From Chitinophaga solisilvae (GTDB taxonomy: Bacteria > Bacteroidota > Bacteroidia > Chitinophagales > Chitinophagaceae): DNA of 64,000 nucleotides. The notes under the pieces are model-generated. The model was not told where the DNA came from. It saw nothing but the letters and a program-made list of their open reading frames with translations, and made no database searches. Position numbers and translations under genes: made by a program. Location of the stretch: positions 248,001 to 312,000 of the forward strand of contig NZ_JAABOK010000003.1 in the NCBI RefSeq assembly GCF_009928525.1, in the 5' to 3' direction. Shown here in pieces: positions 36,022 to 44,947 of the stretch (positions are counted from its first letter, which is position 1; every line of letters starts with the position of its first letter).

Positions 36022-39003
36022 TTATATGCATTGCGCTATATGCGCCTCTATATCCGGTTTGTGGCGGATGAAGAGTTCATTTATTTTTGCCGCTTTCCTG
36101 GGAATATCATCCATGTCACGGTTAAATTTCACGCTTCGGTTGATATCGTGCGCCAGTTGTACGGCTTCATGCATCCTGACGAATCCCAGGTTACCTTTGA
36201 GCTGATGCGCCAGTCCGGCGGCTTCTTCCCAGTTTTGTCCGTCCACGGCTTTCAATAGTTTGTCTATATATTCGGGCATACTGGTGATCAGTTCCATGAG
36301 TAAGATTTTTACTTCATCTTCCGGTACTACCTCATGAATAAATTCAAAGCTGATGGGTGGCAGGTTTTCTTCCTGCTCCGGAGCGGGTTGTGGGTGCGGG
36401 TTTCCGCCGTTTCCGAATTGCTGCGCCGGTTCCGGTGCTGATGGCGGTTCGGGGGGAATATCTCCGGTACTGCATTGGATTTTTTTGAAGAGGTCATCCT
36501 TCTGATATGGTTTGGAGATGTAATCATTCATCCCTGCCTGCAGGCAACGTTCTCTTTCGCCTTCGATGGCGGAGGCGGTAACGGCGATGACAGGGGTGGT
36601 AATACCATGGCTCCTGATGGTACGGGTGGTTTCATAGCCATCCATACCGGGCATTTGTAGATCCATAATGATACAGTTGTATGTTTTTACGCGTAACAAT
36701 TCCAGTGCTGTTTTACCATTTTCCACAACGTCAACTGCAGCGCCGCCGCTGGTGAGCGTATAGTAGGCTACCTGCTGGTTGATACTATTGTCTTCCACTA
36801 CCAGCAGGGTTTTGCCGAGTAGCGGTTTATGCTGTGATGCTGCAGTAGGCGCTTTCTTTGATGTTTTGGGTGGGAAGGGATTTTTGGTAAAAGGAATTTC
36901 TACATAGAAAGTGGAACCTTTTCCCGGCGTGCTGTTCAGCTGTAAGGTGCCCTGCTGGAGGGAGATGAGTTCCTTGCAGATGGCCAGTCCCAGGCCGGTG
37001 CCACCGAATTCGCGGCTGTTACTGTTATGTGTCTGGGAGAAGCTCTCGAAGACCAGGTGCTGCTTGCCGGCGGGGATACCAATACCGGTATCTTTCACCT
37101 CAAATCCTACCCGGATGCGGGAGTTGTCTTTATCAGCCGCTGCCAGTGTAACCGTGAGGGTGATAGCGCCCTGATGTGTGAATTTGATAGCGTTTTCAAT
37201 AAGGTTAATCAGTACCTGGTTGAGCCGTACTTCATCGCCCAGCAGATGAGGCGGTATGGCCGGGGAAATCTGAACGTTGAACGAGAGTCCTTTTTCACGG
37301 GCCTGCAGCATCAGGGGGAATACGGTGCTGTTGATGACATCGTGAATATGGAAAGGGGCATTTTCCAGGTGTAGTTTGCCGGCTTTTATTTTAGAGAAGT
37401 CCAGGATTTCGTTGATGATCACCAGCAGGTTGGAGGCCGACCGGGTGATGGCGTCCAGGTATTTGGCCTGCCGGGGGGTAAGTGATTCTTCTTCCATGAG
37501 CAGTTGTGTCATACCTACGATTCCGTTCATGGGCGTACGTATTTCGTGGCTCATATTGGCGAGGAATATCTCCTGGCTTTGTTTGGCATCTTCTGCTTTT
37601 TCGCGGGCAGCTTTTTCCTGCTGCAGGTAATTCATTTTTTCTGTCAGGTCCTGCCCGATGCAGCAGATGCCTATCATTTCGTTATCAGCGTTGCGCAGCG
37701 GGAATTTGGTGAGCAGGAAGTGGTAGGTTTTTCCGTCCACCACAAAGGTTTCTTCCAGTTTTTCCTTAGCACCGGTAGCCTGTACGCGCTTATCCATCTC
37801 CGCGTAGCGGGAGATCCATTCGTAATCCAGTTCTTCGTCTGTTCTGCCGATAATTTCTTCTTTCTGTATCTGCATTATTTCCATGAATCTGTTGTTAACC
37901 AGCAGATATCTGCCGGGCATATCCTTTACAAACATCATGGACGGCATATAATCGAGAATGGCTTCCATCCTGTGTTGCAGGTAATGGATGCTTTCATCCT
38001 GGCGGCGTTCCTTATCAATATCCTTTACGATACACTGAAATTCCTTTACCGTTCCGTCATCGGAAGTAGTGACGAAGGCAAGTTGTTCCACCCATTTTTT
38101 GTCGCCCGCCCTGGTAATGATTTCGAACTGTATGGAGGAGTAGTCTTCATTATTTTGCAGCTGGTTGAGGTAAAATGCCTGCAGCCGGTCAAATTCATGT
38201 TCTTCCAGGAATATGGAAAAGTGTTTGCCGATCAGGGATTGGCTGGAATAGCCGGTAATATCTGCAGCGCGCTGGCTGACATACGTAAAGATGCCGTTGG
38301 TATTGGCTTTAAAGATGACGGGTTCTGCTTCTTCCGCCAGTCTTTTAAAGGATTGTTCGCTTTTTTGCATGCGATGGGCCCAGTCTCTGAACCCGATGAG
38401 GGTTCTGAAGATCAGCCGGGTTTCCCCGATAAAGAGGGTGAGGGTCAACAGGCAGATGACGAGGGCGGCCCAGAAGGAGTACCGGGTATATATCAGTGAT
38501 TTGGAGATGTATTGATTGATATGATCGCGTTCCACCTGGATATAGCTTTCCGTGAGCCGTTTCAGGGAGTCGCTGAGGCTTTGGCTGGCGTTGCCGGAAA
38601 TGATGGCGCCGGCTGTTGCGGGCGGAGACAGTACTACCTGCCGGAAGATGGCGGTTTTGGCGGTAATGAGTTGCTGTAGAACGGGGAATTTCTTTTGCTG
38701 GAGTACATCGGGGGCTGATTGCTGTTGCAGCAGCTGCATGGTGATGTTGATACTGTCCATGAGCGGCTGTGGCAGGCGTAATGGGTTGGCGCCGCGCAGC
38801 AGCCCGTCTTTCAGTCCGGCGGTGATTTTATCATCCAGTCTGACCAGTGTGTTGACCTGGCTAACGGTCTGCCTGGCATTCTGAACGAGGCTGGCTGCGT
38901 CTCTGGTTCGTTTCTCCACCATCCAGGCATAGAATATGAATCCAATGAGCGCCATCAGTAATGCCATAACCAGGATAATAACGGCGTGTTCGATTTTTTT
39001 CAT
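36022..39003 (-). CDS. Hybrid sensor histidine kinase with receiver and HPt domains
   Basis: A 993-residue phosphorelay protein. Two membrane helices (residues about 7-27 and 172-195) enclose a periplasmic sensor of about 145 residues. Two PAS domains follow, the first with IFTYVSQRAADITGYSSQS. HisKA has its histidine in NMSHEIRTPMNGIVGM (about H484), then HATPase, a receiver (VEDNSINQQVA; phospho-acceptor in IIMDLQMPGMDG, about D779) and an HPt domain (GLAHQLKGNLGFVRM, about H933). It holds every relay step except the output regulator. It is monocistronic and convergent with the kdp operon; the signal is unknown. Confidence 0.92.
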   Translation of the reverse strand: MKKIEHAVIILVMALLMALIGFIFYAWMVEKRTRDAASLVQNARQTVSQVNTLVRLDDKITAGLKDGLLRGANPLRLPQPLMDSINITMQLLQQQSAPDVLQQKKFPVLQQLITAKTAIFRQVVLSPPATAGAIISGNASQSLSDSLKRLTESYIQVERDHINQYISKSLIYTRYSFWAALVICLLTLTLFIGETRLIFRTLIGFRDWAHRMQKSEQSFKRLAEEAEPVIFKANTNGIFTYVSQRAADITGYSSQSLIGKHFSIFLEEHEFDRLQAFYLNQLQNNEDYSSIQFEIITRAGDKKWVEQLAFVTTSDDGTVKEFQCIVKDIDKERRQDESIHYLQHRMEAILDYMPSMMFVKDMPGRYLLVNNRFMEIMQIQKEEIIGRTDEELDYEWISRYAEMDKRVQATGAKEKLEETFVVDGKTYHFLLTKFPLRNADNEMIGICCIGQDLTEKMNYLQQEKAAREKAEDAKQSQEIFLANMSHEIRTPMNGIVGMTQLLMEEESLTPRQAKYLDAITRSASNLLVIINEILDFSKIKAGKLHLENAPFHIHDVINSTVFPLMLQAREKGLSFNVQISPAIPPHLLGDEVRLNQVLINLIENAIKFTHQGAITLTVTLAAADKDNSRIRVGFEVKDTGIGIPAGKQHLVFESFSQTHNSNSREFGGTGLGLAICKELISLQQGTLQLNSTPGKGSTFYVEIPFTKNPFPPKTSKKAPTAASQHKPLLGKTLLVVEDNSINQQVAYYTLTSGGAAVDVVENGKTALELLRVKTYNCIIMDLQMPGMDGYETTRTIRSHGITTPVIAVTASAIEGERERCLQAGMNDYISKPYQKDDLFKKIQCSTGDIPPEPPSAPEPAQQFGNGGNPHPQPAPEQEENLPPISFEFIHEVVPEDEVKILLMELITSMPEYIDKLLKAVDGQNWEEAAGLAHQLKGNLGFVRMHEAVQLAHDINRSVKFNRDMDDIPRKAAKINELFIRHKPDIEAHIAQCI

Positions 39004-39293
39004 GTTGATGCTAAGGTTTCACAAGACGCGGTTTGAGACTTTGGCGATAACATTCCATAAATACTTAACAGTTATTTTGATGATGCGGGTTATTATTCCG
39101 CGGAAGCATTTGCTTTCCTGAAATTAAGGATTATTTATGCCAAATCGGTCATTCTTCTTGTACATATTGGCGGTACGATCATGTAAAGATTATGGGTATC
39201 AATTTGACTTTTTATGTAACTTTCCCGCCAGTAGGTATATCAGGAAAATCATGTTTTGCAATATTTTAACCAATTCTTTTACAATCATTCCAA

Positions 39294-39301
39294 TATATTT
39301 G
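39294..39301 (+). promoter_or_regulatory. Probable -7 box of the outer-membrane protein gene
   Basis: TATATTTG matches TAnnTTTG, 34 bases before the ATG; there is no good -33 at the right distance. The 332-base divergent gap 39004-39335 shows nothing else I can support; its small open frames have no signal peptide or family pattern. Confidence 0.4.
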
Positions 39302-39335
39302 CCTAATATTCTTTTTCCTAAGTATTAAGTATTTT

Positions 39336-40034
39336 ATGAAAAAAATAATTTTTACCCTTGGTCTGATAGCTGTTTCTATCGGCGTTTTTGCACAGGATGG
39401 CGGTTCTCCGATGAACAAGGCAGTTAACAGGGCCACCCATTCCAGGGATTTTCTGATGATTCAGTTATCCTATGATGGCTGGGCCGGAGCTCCGGATAGT
39501 ATTAAAACGGGCTTTAACAGGGGCTTTAATATTGCACTGATGTATGATTTCCCGTTTAAGAAATCTCCGTTCAGTGTGGCTGCGGGTCTGGGTATCAGCA
39601 CCAGCGGCGTTTACCTGAAAGATCATACTTTCGATATTTCCGGCAGGGTAAACCCTACCACGCCTACCTTCCCGGCCAGCAGTGCCTACAAAAAGTATAA
39701 GGTGGCCACTACTTACCTGGAAATTCCTATTGAGATACGTTACCGCAGCGTACCCGACAATGCCAATAAAGGCTTCAAAGCTGCGCTGGGTCTGAAAGTG
39801 GGCGCGCTGGTAAACGCTCATACCAAAGGTAAAAACACTACTCCTAACGGTAAGAACTTTGACAAGGACCTGAACAAAAACTTTTTTAATCCGTGGCGCT
39901 TTTCCGCTACTGCCCGTGTAGGTTACGGTAACTTCGCCCTTTTCGGCGCATACTCCCTGAACGCGATGCTGAAAGATAACAGCAGCATGGATATCAGACC
40001 CTACCAGATTGGTATCTGCCTCAGTGGTCTATAA
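39336..40034 (+). CDS. Outer-membrane beta-barrel protein (PorT-like)
   Basis: A 232-residue protein with a Sec signal (MKKIIFTLGLIAVSIGVFAQ) and an eight-to-ten-strand barrel pattern: FLMIQLSYDGWAGAP, FNIALMYDFPF, VAAGLGISTSGVYL, YLEIPIEIRYRS, and a last strand IRPYQIGICLSGL. Short barrels of the PorT/OmpA-like type are common in Bacteroidota; the function here is unknown. Its stop codon lies within the first base pairs of the perfect hairpin IR4. Confidence 0.8.
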   Translation: MKKIIFTLGLIAVSIGVFAQDGGSPMNKAVNRATHSRDFLMIQLSYDGWAGAPDSIKTGFNRGFNIALMYDFPFKKSPFSVAAGLGISTSGVYLKDHTFDISGRVNPTTPTFPASSAYKKYKVATTYLEIPIEIRYRSVPDNANKGFKAALGLKVGALVNAHTKGKNTTPNGKNFDKDLNKNFFNPWRFSATARVGYGNFALFGAYSLNAMLKDNSSMDIRPYQIGICLSGL

Positions 40035-40141
40035 TTTTATTATTTAGCTATTTGAGATTTTGAATAAATAGAGAAGCCCCCTGAGCACTTCAGGGGGCTT
40101 CTCTATTTATTCAAAATCTCAAATAGCTAAATAATAAAATT
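40033..40141. repeat. Long inverted repeat IR4 (52-bp perfect stem, 5-base loop)
   Basis: Arms 40033-40084 and 40090-40141 are exact reverse complements over 52 bases, with loop GCACT. The inner part is a classic GC-rich terminator (AGCCCCCTGA / TCAGGGGGCT); the outer part holds the shared word AAATCTCAAATA. It separates two convergent genes and begins on the last coding bases of the left one. Confidence 0.95.
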
Positions 40142-40148
40142 TAATTGG

Positions 40149-40928
40149 TTATTCGCCCTGGAAGGCGGGTTTGCGTTTTTCGAGGAAGGCGGTGATGCCT
40201 TCTTTGTTATCGGCGGAGTTGCCCGCTATTTCCTGGCAGTAGGCTTCGTAGTCGAGGGTGGCGTCGAGGCTTTCTGTCATGCCTTTGGTCAGCATTTTTT
40301 TCATGAGGGCGATGGCTTTCGTAGGGGCGGCGGCGTAATAGGCGGCTTCCTCCTGAACGGCGGCGTCCAGCGCGTCTGCAGGTACTACTTTGTTGACCAG
40401 TCCCATTTGCAGGGCTTCGGCAGCCGATACTTTGGAGGCTTTTGTTGCCAGCTCAAAGGCGCGGTGGTAGCCTACTGTACGGGGCAGGAAATAGGAAGAG
40501 CCGGAATCCAGTACCAGTGCTATATTTACGAATATCTCAATCATGGTAGCTGCTTCGCTGGCAATAATCATATCGCAGGCCAGCGCCAGCGAGCATCCAG
40601 CGCCGGCAGCCACGCCGTTAAGCCGGCATATCACCGGCTTGGGCATATTGCGGATGGCCCGTATAATAGGATTATAACGTTTATGCAGTGATTCGCTGAG
40701 GTTACGCTTACCTGCCTCCATAGACGCTTTCAGGTCCTGGCCGCTGCTAAAGGCCTTCCCTGCACCGGTTAATACCACTACCCTCACGGATTTGTCCCGC
40801 TCCACCTGCTTCAGCGCATCCTGTAACTCATAGCTGAGCGCATCATTAAAGGCATTATATACTTCGGGTCTGTTTAAGGTAATGGTAGCAATACCATTGG
40901 CGGAATCCAAGGTTAAAGAGGTAAACAT
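40149..40928 (-). CDS. Enoyl-CoA hydratase/isomerase family protein (PaaG-like)
   Basis: A 259-residue crotonase. Oxyanion-hole segments are AFSSGQDLKASM and NGVAAGAGCSLALACDM; an acidic residue in ALVLDSGSSYFLPRTVG fits the PaaG subgroup (ring-opened phenylacetyl-CoA isomerase). A general enoyl-CoA hydratase is the alternative. No other paa genes are near. Its 5' end is 14 bases from the 114-bp inverted repeat IR5, so any promoter must lie in the repeat arm or the gene depends on read-through. Confidence 0.85.
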   Translation of the reverse strand: MFTSLTLDSANGIATITLNRPEVYNAFNDALSYELQDALKQVERDKSVRVVVLTGAGKAFSSGQDLKASMEAGKRNLSESLHKRYNPIIRAIRNMPKPVICRLNGVAAGAGCSLALACDMIIASEAATMIEIFVNIALVLDSGSSYFLPRTVGYHRAFELATKASKVSAAEALQMGLVNKVVPADALDAAVQEEAAYYAAAPTKAIALMKKMLTKGMTESLDATLDYEAYCQEIAGNSADNKEGITAFLEKRKPAFQGE

Positions 40929-40942
40929 ATGTTATCAGGTTT

Positions 40943-41194
40943 AATTACGAATTACAAATTACGAATTACGAATGAGGAACCCATTTTGATCAGGCAGGAA
41001 TTGGAATTAATTATGAATTATGAATTATGAATTATGAGTTAAAGCGAAGATCAGCGTGGATCATATCAGTTGTTCAACCGCGCTGATCTTCGCTTTAACT
41101 CATAATTCATAACTCATAATTCATAATTAATTCCAATTCCTGCCTGATCAAAATGGGTTCCTCATTCGTAATTCGCAATTCGTAATTCGTAATT
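40943..41194. repeat. Very long inverted repeat IR5 (114-bp stem, 3 mismatches)
   Basis: Arms 40943-41056 and 41081-41194 pair over 114 bases with three mismatches and a 24-base loop. The outer arm is made of tandem AATTACG units, the middle of AATTATG units, and the core is a GC-richer palindrome (AAAGCGAAGATCAGCG). It shares no obvious arm word with IR1-IR4. It ends four bases before the S9 peptidase stop and begins 14 bases before the enoyl-CoA hydratase start. Confidence 0.93.
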
Positions 41195-41198
41195 CCCA

Positions 41199-43238
41199 TT
41201 AAAGCGTTTCTTTGAGCCAGGAGAAAAACTCTCTTTGCCAAACGATGGCGTTCTGGGGTTTCAGTACCCAGTGGTTTTCTTCGGGGAAGTAGAGCAGTTT
41301 GCTTTTGATGCCTTTGAGCTGAGCCAGCTGGAAGGCCTGGAGGCCTTGTTCGATGGGAACACGGAAGTCTATACCACCCTGGATGATGAGGATGGGGGTA
41401 TTCCATTTATTGGCGTGTTCGCTGGGATTGAACTGGCTGTAGGATTTAGCGTTGGCCGGATCCCAGTAGGCGCCTATATCCCAGTTGGCGAACCACAGTT
41501 CTTCGGTGGTGCCGTACCAGCTTTTGAGATCAAAGAGGCCATCGTGGGCGATGAAGGTTTTGAAGCGGTTTTCGTGAACCCCGGCCAGCATGTAAACGGA
41601 GTATCCGCCGTAGCTGGCGCCTATAGCGCCGAGGCGTTGTTTGTCCACATAGCTTTCTTTGCTCACATCGTCAATAGCTGCGAGGTAGTCGCGGATGGGT
41701 TGTCCGCCCCAGTCCTTGCTGATGGAAGCGTTCCATTCTACGCCGTGGCCGGGCATTCCTCTCCGGTTGGGCGCCACCACGATATAGCCCTGGTTGGCCA
41801 TCAGCTGGAAGTTCCAGCGGTAGGAGTAGAACTGGGATAATGCGGACTGAGGGCCGCCCTGGCAGTACAGCAGGGTAGGATATTTTTTAGCCGGATCGAA
41901 GTCAGGCGGAAATATCACCCAGGTAAGCATTTCCTTGCCGTCGCTGGTTTTTACCCAGCGTTTTTCCACTTTGCAGGAGCCGATTTTATCGTAGGTTTCT
42001 TTATTGACGTTTGTGAGGGGTTGTACGGCGCCTTTCAGGAGGTCTACTGTAAATATTTCCGCAGCGTGATTCATGTCGGTGCGGGTAACCACCATGGTGT
42101 TGCCGGTCTGAGCTACCATGCTGCTGATATCGAAGTCGCCGCTGGTGATCTGACGTATATGCTTGTCCGTAGTCTGCGCCGGATCTTTCTGCAGGGCTAT
42201 TTCCAGCAGTTGTTCGGTACCTTTTACTACGGCGAGGAAGAATATTTTTTTACCATCGTTGCTGAATCGTACAGCGGAGGCGGTACCATCCCAGGATTTG
42301 GTGAGATTGGTTTTTACGCCGGTGGTGCGGTTGAGGAGGATGATATCGTTTTTGTCTGCCTCGAAGCCATCGTGGGCCATGCTGAGCCAGGAGATAAATT
42401 TGCCGTCGTTGCTGAAGGCGGGAGCCATATCGTATCCCATCATGCCTTCGGAGAGGTTACGGGTGGTTTTGGCTGCCAGGTCGTATTCGTAGATGTCGGT
42501 GTTGGTGCTGACAGCATAATCCTTACCGTATTTTTTCTTGCATACGTATACGATACTTTTGCCGTCCTGGCTCCAGATCATGTCTTCCGCACCGCCGTGA
42601 GGCATCTGGGGGCAGTCGTATGGCTCATCTGCCATAATATCTACGGGAGTGCCTATTTCCCCGTTGGTGTAGGTGGCATAGAATACGTGGGAGAAGTTAC
42701 CATCTTCCCAGGTATCCCAGTGGCGGTAGTTCAGGTTGTCGTAGATCTGGACGTTTGATTTGGGCAGGTCTGTGTAGTGGTCGCTGCCGGAAATTTTTTT
42801 GATCTTCACTTCTCTGGAAAACAGGATATGTTTACCATCCGGGGAGATGCGGATGTTTTGCATATCGCCGGCGCCTTTGGTTTTCTGTACCGCGTCGGAG
42901 CCGTCGGCATTCATTTCCCACCACTGGCCTTTGAGGGAGAAGCCAATCCGGTTGCCGGGGAGGATGGCTACATCGCCTTCTCCGCCGGGAGTCCGGGTGA
43001 GTTGCTGGGATTGTCCGCCGGTCAATGGTACTACAAAGAGATTCTTCTCACTTTTGTTATCTGCCATGTTAACACGGGAAACGCCGTAGATAACGGATTT
43101 ACCGTCTGCCGTTACCGCTTCGCCGCTCACTCTTCCCAGCTGCCAGAGCAGTTCGGGAGTCATCTTTTCCTGGGCTGATGCCATAGTTGAAATTAATAAT
43201 CCTGTCAGTAAAAATGGTTTATACATGATTTGCTGCAT
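41199..43238 (-). CDS. Secreted S9 family prolyl oligopeptidase-type peptidase
   Basis: Start set at the ATG at 43238 (MQQIMYKPFLL), with 43226 equally possible; the much longer open frame upstream overlaps the divergent hflX gene and is not used. The 679-residue product has a Sec signal (MYKPFLLTGLLISTMASAQ), a WD40-like beta propeller with repeats such as ISPDGKHILFSR, and an alpha/beta hydrolase domain. The catalytic triad is visible: Ser in GAIGASYGGYS (about residue 540), Asp in IQGGIDFRVP and His in PEENHWVLKP. It belongs to the acylaminoacyl/dipeptidyl peptidase branch and probably degrades oligopeptides in the periplasm. Confidence 0.92.
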   Translation of the reverse strand: MQQIMYKPFLLTGLLISTMASAQEKMTPELLWQLGRVSGEAVTADGKSVIYGVSRVNMADNKSEKNLFVVPLTGGQSQQLTRTPGGEGDVAILPGNRIGFSLKGQWWEMNADGSDAVQKTKGAGDMQNIRISPDGKHILFSREVKIKKISGSDHYTDLPKSNVQIYDNLNYRHWDTWEDGNFSHVFYATYTNGEIGTPVDIMADEPYDCPQMPHGGAEDMIWSQDGKSIVYVCKKKYGKDYAVSTNTDIYEYDLAAKTTRNLSEGMMGYDMAPAFSNDGKFISWLSMAHDGFEADKNDIILLNRTTGVKTNLTKSWDGTASAVRFSNDGKKIFFLAVVKGTEQLLEIALQKDPAQTTDKHIRQITSGDFDISSMVAQTGNTMVVTRTDMNHAAEIFTVDLLKGAVQPLTNVNKETYDKIGSCKVEKRWVKTSDGKEMLTWVIFPPDFDPAKKYPTLLYCQGGPQSALSQFYSYRWNFQLMANQGYIVVAPNRRGMPGHGVEWNASISKDWGGQPIRDYLAAIDDVSKESYVDKQRLGAIGASYGGYSVYMLAGVHENRFKTFIAHDGLFDLKSWYGTTEELWFANWDIGAYWDPANAKSYSQFNPSEHANKWNTPILIIQGGIDFRVPIEQGLQAFQLAQLKGIKSKLLYFPEENHWVLKPQNAIVWQREFFSWLKETL

Positions 43239-43322
43239 TGTTTTGGATCGTATAAATGTAGGAATAAAATGGCCAGTGTAAACAGCGGGATGGGATTTAA
43301 TCCTGCTTTGGTCAAATTCAAG

Positions 43323-43330
43323 TATTTTTG
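43323..43330 (+). promoter_or_regulatory. Probable -7 box of hflX
   Basis: TATTTTTG matches TAnnTTTG and ends 19 bases before the hflX TTG start. The opposite strand has a weaker TACATTTA at 43252-43259, with TTTA 18 bases before it, for the divergent peptidase gene. Confidence 0.45.
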
Positions 43331-43349
43331 CATCAAATTTTGAGAAACA

Positions 43350-44540
43350 TTGATTGAAAAGAAACAAGTAGTTCAAAAAGAGGAAAAGGCGGTCATCGTA
43401 GGCGTTATTACGAAGGACCAGACAGAGCGGCAGGTGCAGGAGTTCCTGGACGAACTGGTATTCCTGGCTGAAACTGCCGGGGCCACCACTCTGAAGCGTT
43501 TTACCCAAAAGCTGTCGCACCCTGACAGGGCCACATTTGTAGGCAAGGGCAAGCTGGAAGAAATACATCAGTATATAGCCGGAAGAGATATATCGCTGGT
43601 CATCTTCGATGATGAGCTGACCGGTTCGCAGATAGCGAATATAGAAAAGGTGCTGAAGGTAAAAGTGATAGACCGCAGTGACCTGATCCTGGATATTTTT
43701 GCCCGCCGTGCCCGTACAGCGCAGGCCAAGGTGCAGGTAGAGCTGGCGCAGTACCAGTATATTCTGCCTCGTCTGCGTGGTATGTGGAGTCACCTGGAAC
43801 GCCAGGGGGGCGGTATCGGTAGCAGGGGCCCCGGTGAAACGGAGATTGAAACGGACCGCCGTATCGTAAAGGACAAAATTGCCCTGTTACGTAAGCGGCT
43901 GGCGGAGATTGACAAACAGTCGCTGACCCAGCGAAAGGAACGCGGTGAATTTATCCGTGTAGCGTTGGTAGGATATACCAACGTAGGTAAGAGCACCATC
44001 ATGAATATGCTCAGCAAGAGCGAAGTATTTGCAGAAAACAAACTGTTTGCTACGCTGGATACCACTACCCGTAAGGTAGTATTTGAGCAGACGCCCTTCC
44101 TGCTCAGCGATACGGTAGGATTCATCCGCAAGCTGCCGCACCACCTGGTGGAGAGCTTCAAATCCACGCTGGATGAAGTCCGCGAGAGCGATATTCTTTT
44201 GCATGTGGTAGATATTTCCCATCCGCAGTATGAAGAGCAGATAGAAGTGGTTAACCGCACCCTGCAGGAGCTGAAAGCCTTTGAAAAGCCAACGATTATG
44301 GTCTTCAATAAGATGGACCTGTACGAAGCCAGCACCTTTGACAAATGGCTGGAAGAGGATGTCAAAAAAGATATTCTCGACTCTCTCAAACAGAACTGGG
44401 ATGTGAAAACACAGGGTAATACCGTGTTCATCGCCGCGCTGGAAAAGAGGAATGTGGAAGAACTGCGTAAAACCATTATGGATAAGGTTAGCCAGCTGTA
44501 TAAGGAGCGTTATCCTTATAAAACAGAATTCTTCTACTGA
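43350..44540 (+). CDS. hflX: Ribosome-associated GTPase HflX (TTG start)
   Basis: A 396-residue GTPase. The TTG at 43350 (MIEKKQVVQKEEKAVIVG) is used because no in-frame ATG lies near and the HflX N-terminal domain starts right after. Visible are the HflX motif FVGKGKLEEIHQYI, the glycine-rich loop LERQGGGIGSRGPGETEIE, G1 GYTNVGKSTIMN (near 207), G3 LSDTVGFIRKLP and G4 FNKMDL. It splits stalled or idle ribosomes. Its stop shares a base with the next ATG (TGATG), so translation of the Rieske gene is coupled. Confidence 0.95.
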   Translation: MIEKKQVVQKEEKAVIVGVITKDQTERQVQEFLDELVFLAETAGATTLKRFTQKLSHPDRATFVGKGKLEEIHQYIAGRDISLVIFDDELTGSQIANIEKVLKVKVIDRSDLILDIFARRARTAQAKVQVELAQYQYILPRLRGMWSHLERQGGGIGSRGPGETEIETDRRIVKDKIALLRKRLAEIDKQSLTQRKERGEFIRVALVGYTNVGKSTIMNMLSKSEVFAENKLFATLDTTTRKVVFEQTPFLLSDTVGFIRKLPHHLVESFKSTLDEVRESDILLHVVDISHPQYEEQIEVVNRTLQELKAFEKPTIMVFNKMDLYEASTFDKWLEEDVKKDILDSLKQNWDVKTQGNTVFIAALEKRNVEELRKTIMDKVSQLYKERYPYKTEFFY

Positions 44541-44881
44541 TGGCAAAAGAATACTCCTGGTATAAACTGGACGAAGGATACCTGCCGCTTGCCGAAAACA
44601 CCATCCGGGTGCAGGAGGTAAACGGCAAAAAGATATGCTGTGCCCTGCATCAGGGCCAGCTTTTTGCTTTCGCCTATAAATGTCCGCATGCCGGCGGTAT
44701 CATGGCCGATGGGTTCATAGATGCGGCCGGTAATGTGATTTGTCCGCTGCACCGTTACAAGTTCAGTATGAAGAACGGCTACAACTGCAGCGGGGAGGGT
44801 TATTATCTGAAGACCTATCCCATAGAGCAAAGGGAAGACGGCCCCTACGTAGGGATGGAAAAGAGCGGGTGGCTGTGGTAG
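44540..44881 (+). CDS. Rieske-type [2Fe-2S] protein
   Basis: A 113-residue Rieske domain: the cluster ligands are C48-P-H50 in KCPHAGG and C68-P-L-H71 in ICPLHRYKF. This is a soluble ferredoxin of the nitrite reductase NirD/BphF type with no membrane anchor. It overlaps the hflX stop by one base, suggesting co-expression with the GTPase, although no functional link is known. Its redox partner is not apparent here. Confidence 0.92.
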   Translation: MAKEYSWYKLDEGYLPLAENTIRVQEVNGKKICCALHQGQLFAFAYKCPHAGGIMADGFIDAAGNVICPLHRYKFSMKNGYNCSGEGYYLKTYPIEQREDGPYVGMEKSGWLW

Positions 44882-44947
44882 GTTTATTTAATTGTTAAAT
44901 AGGCCGGTACAAGGTTAACACATCACCGGATGCAGTAACTTTTACCC

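Noticed and set aside
39137..39328. A 63-codon frame in the gap before the outer-membrane protein gene
   Set aside because: No signal peptide or domain, and it overlaps the likely promoter region.
43239..43793. Extension of the S9 peptidase frame upstream of its signal peptide
   Set aside because: The added residues are antisense to hflX and unlike any leader; the signal peptide at 43226-43238 fixes the start.
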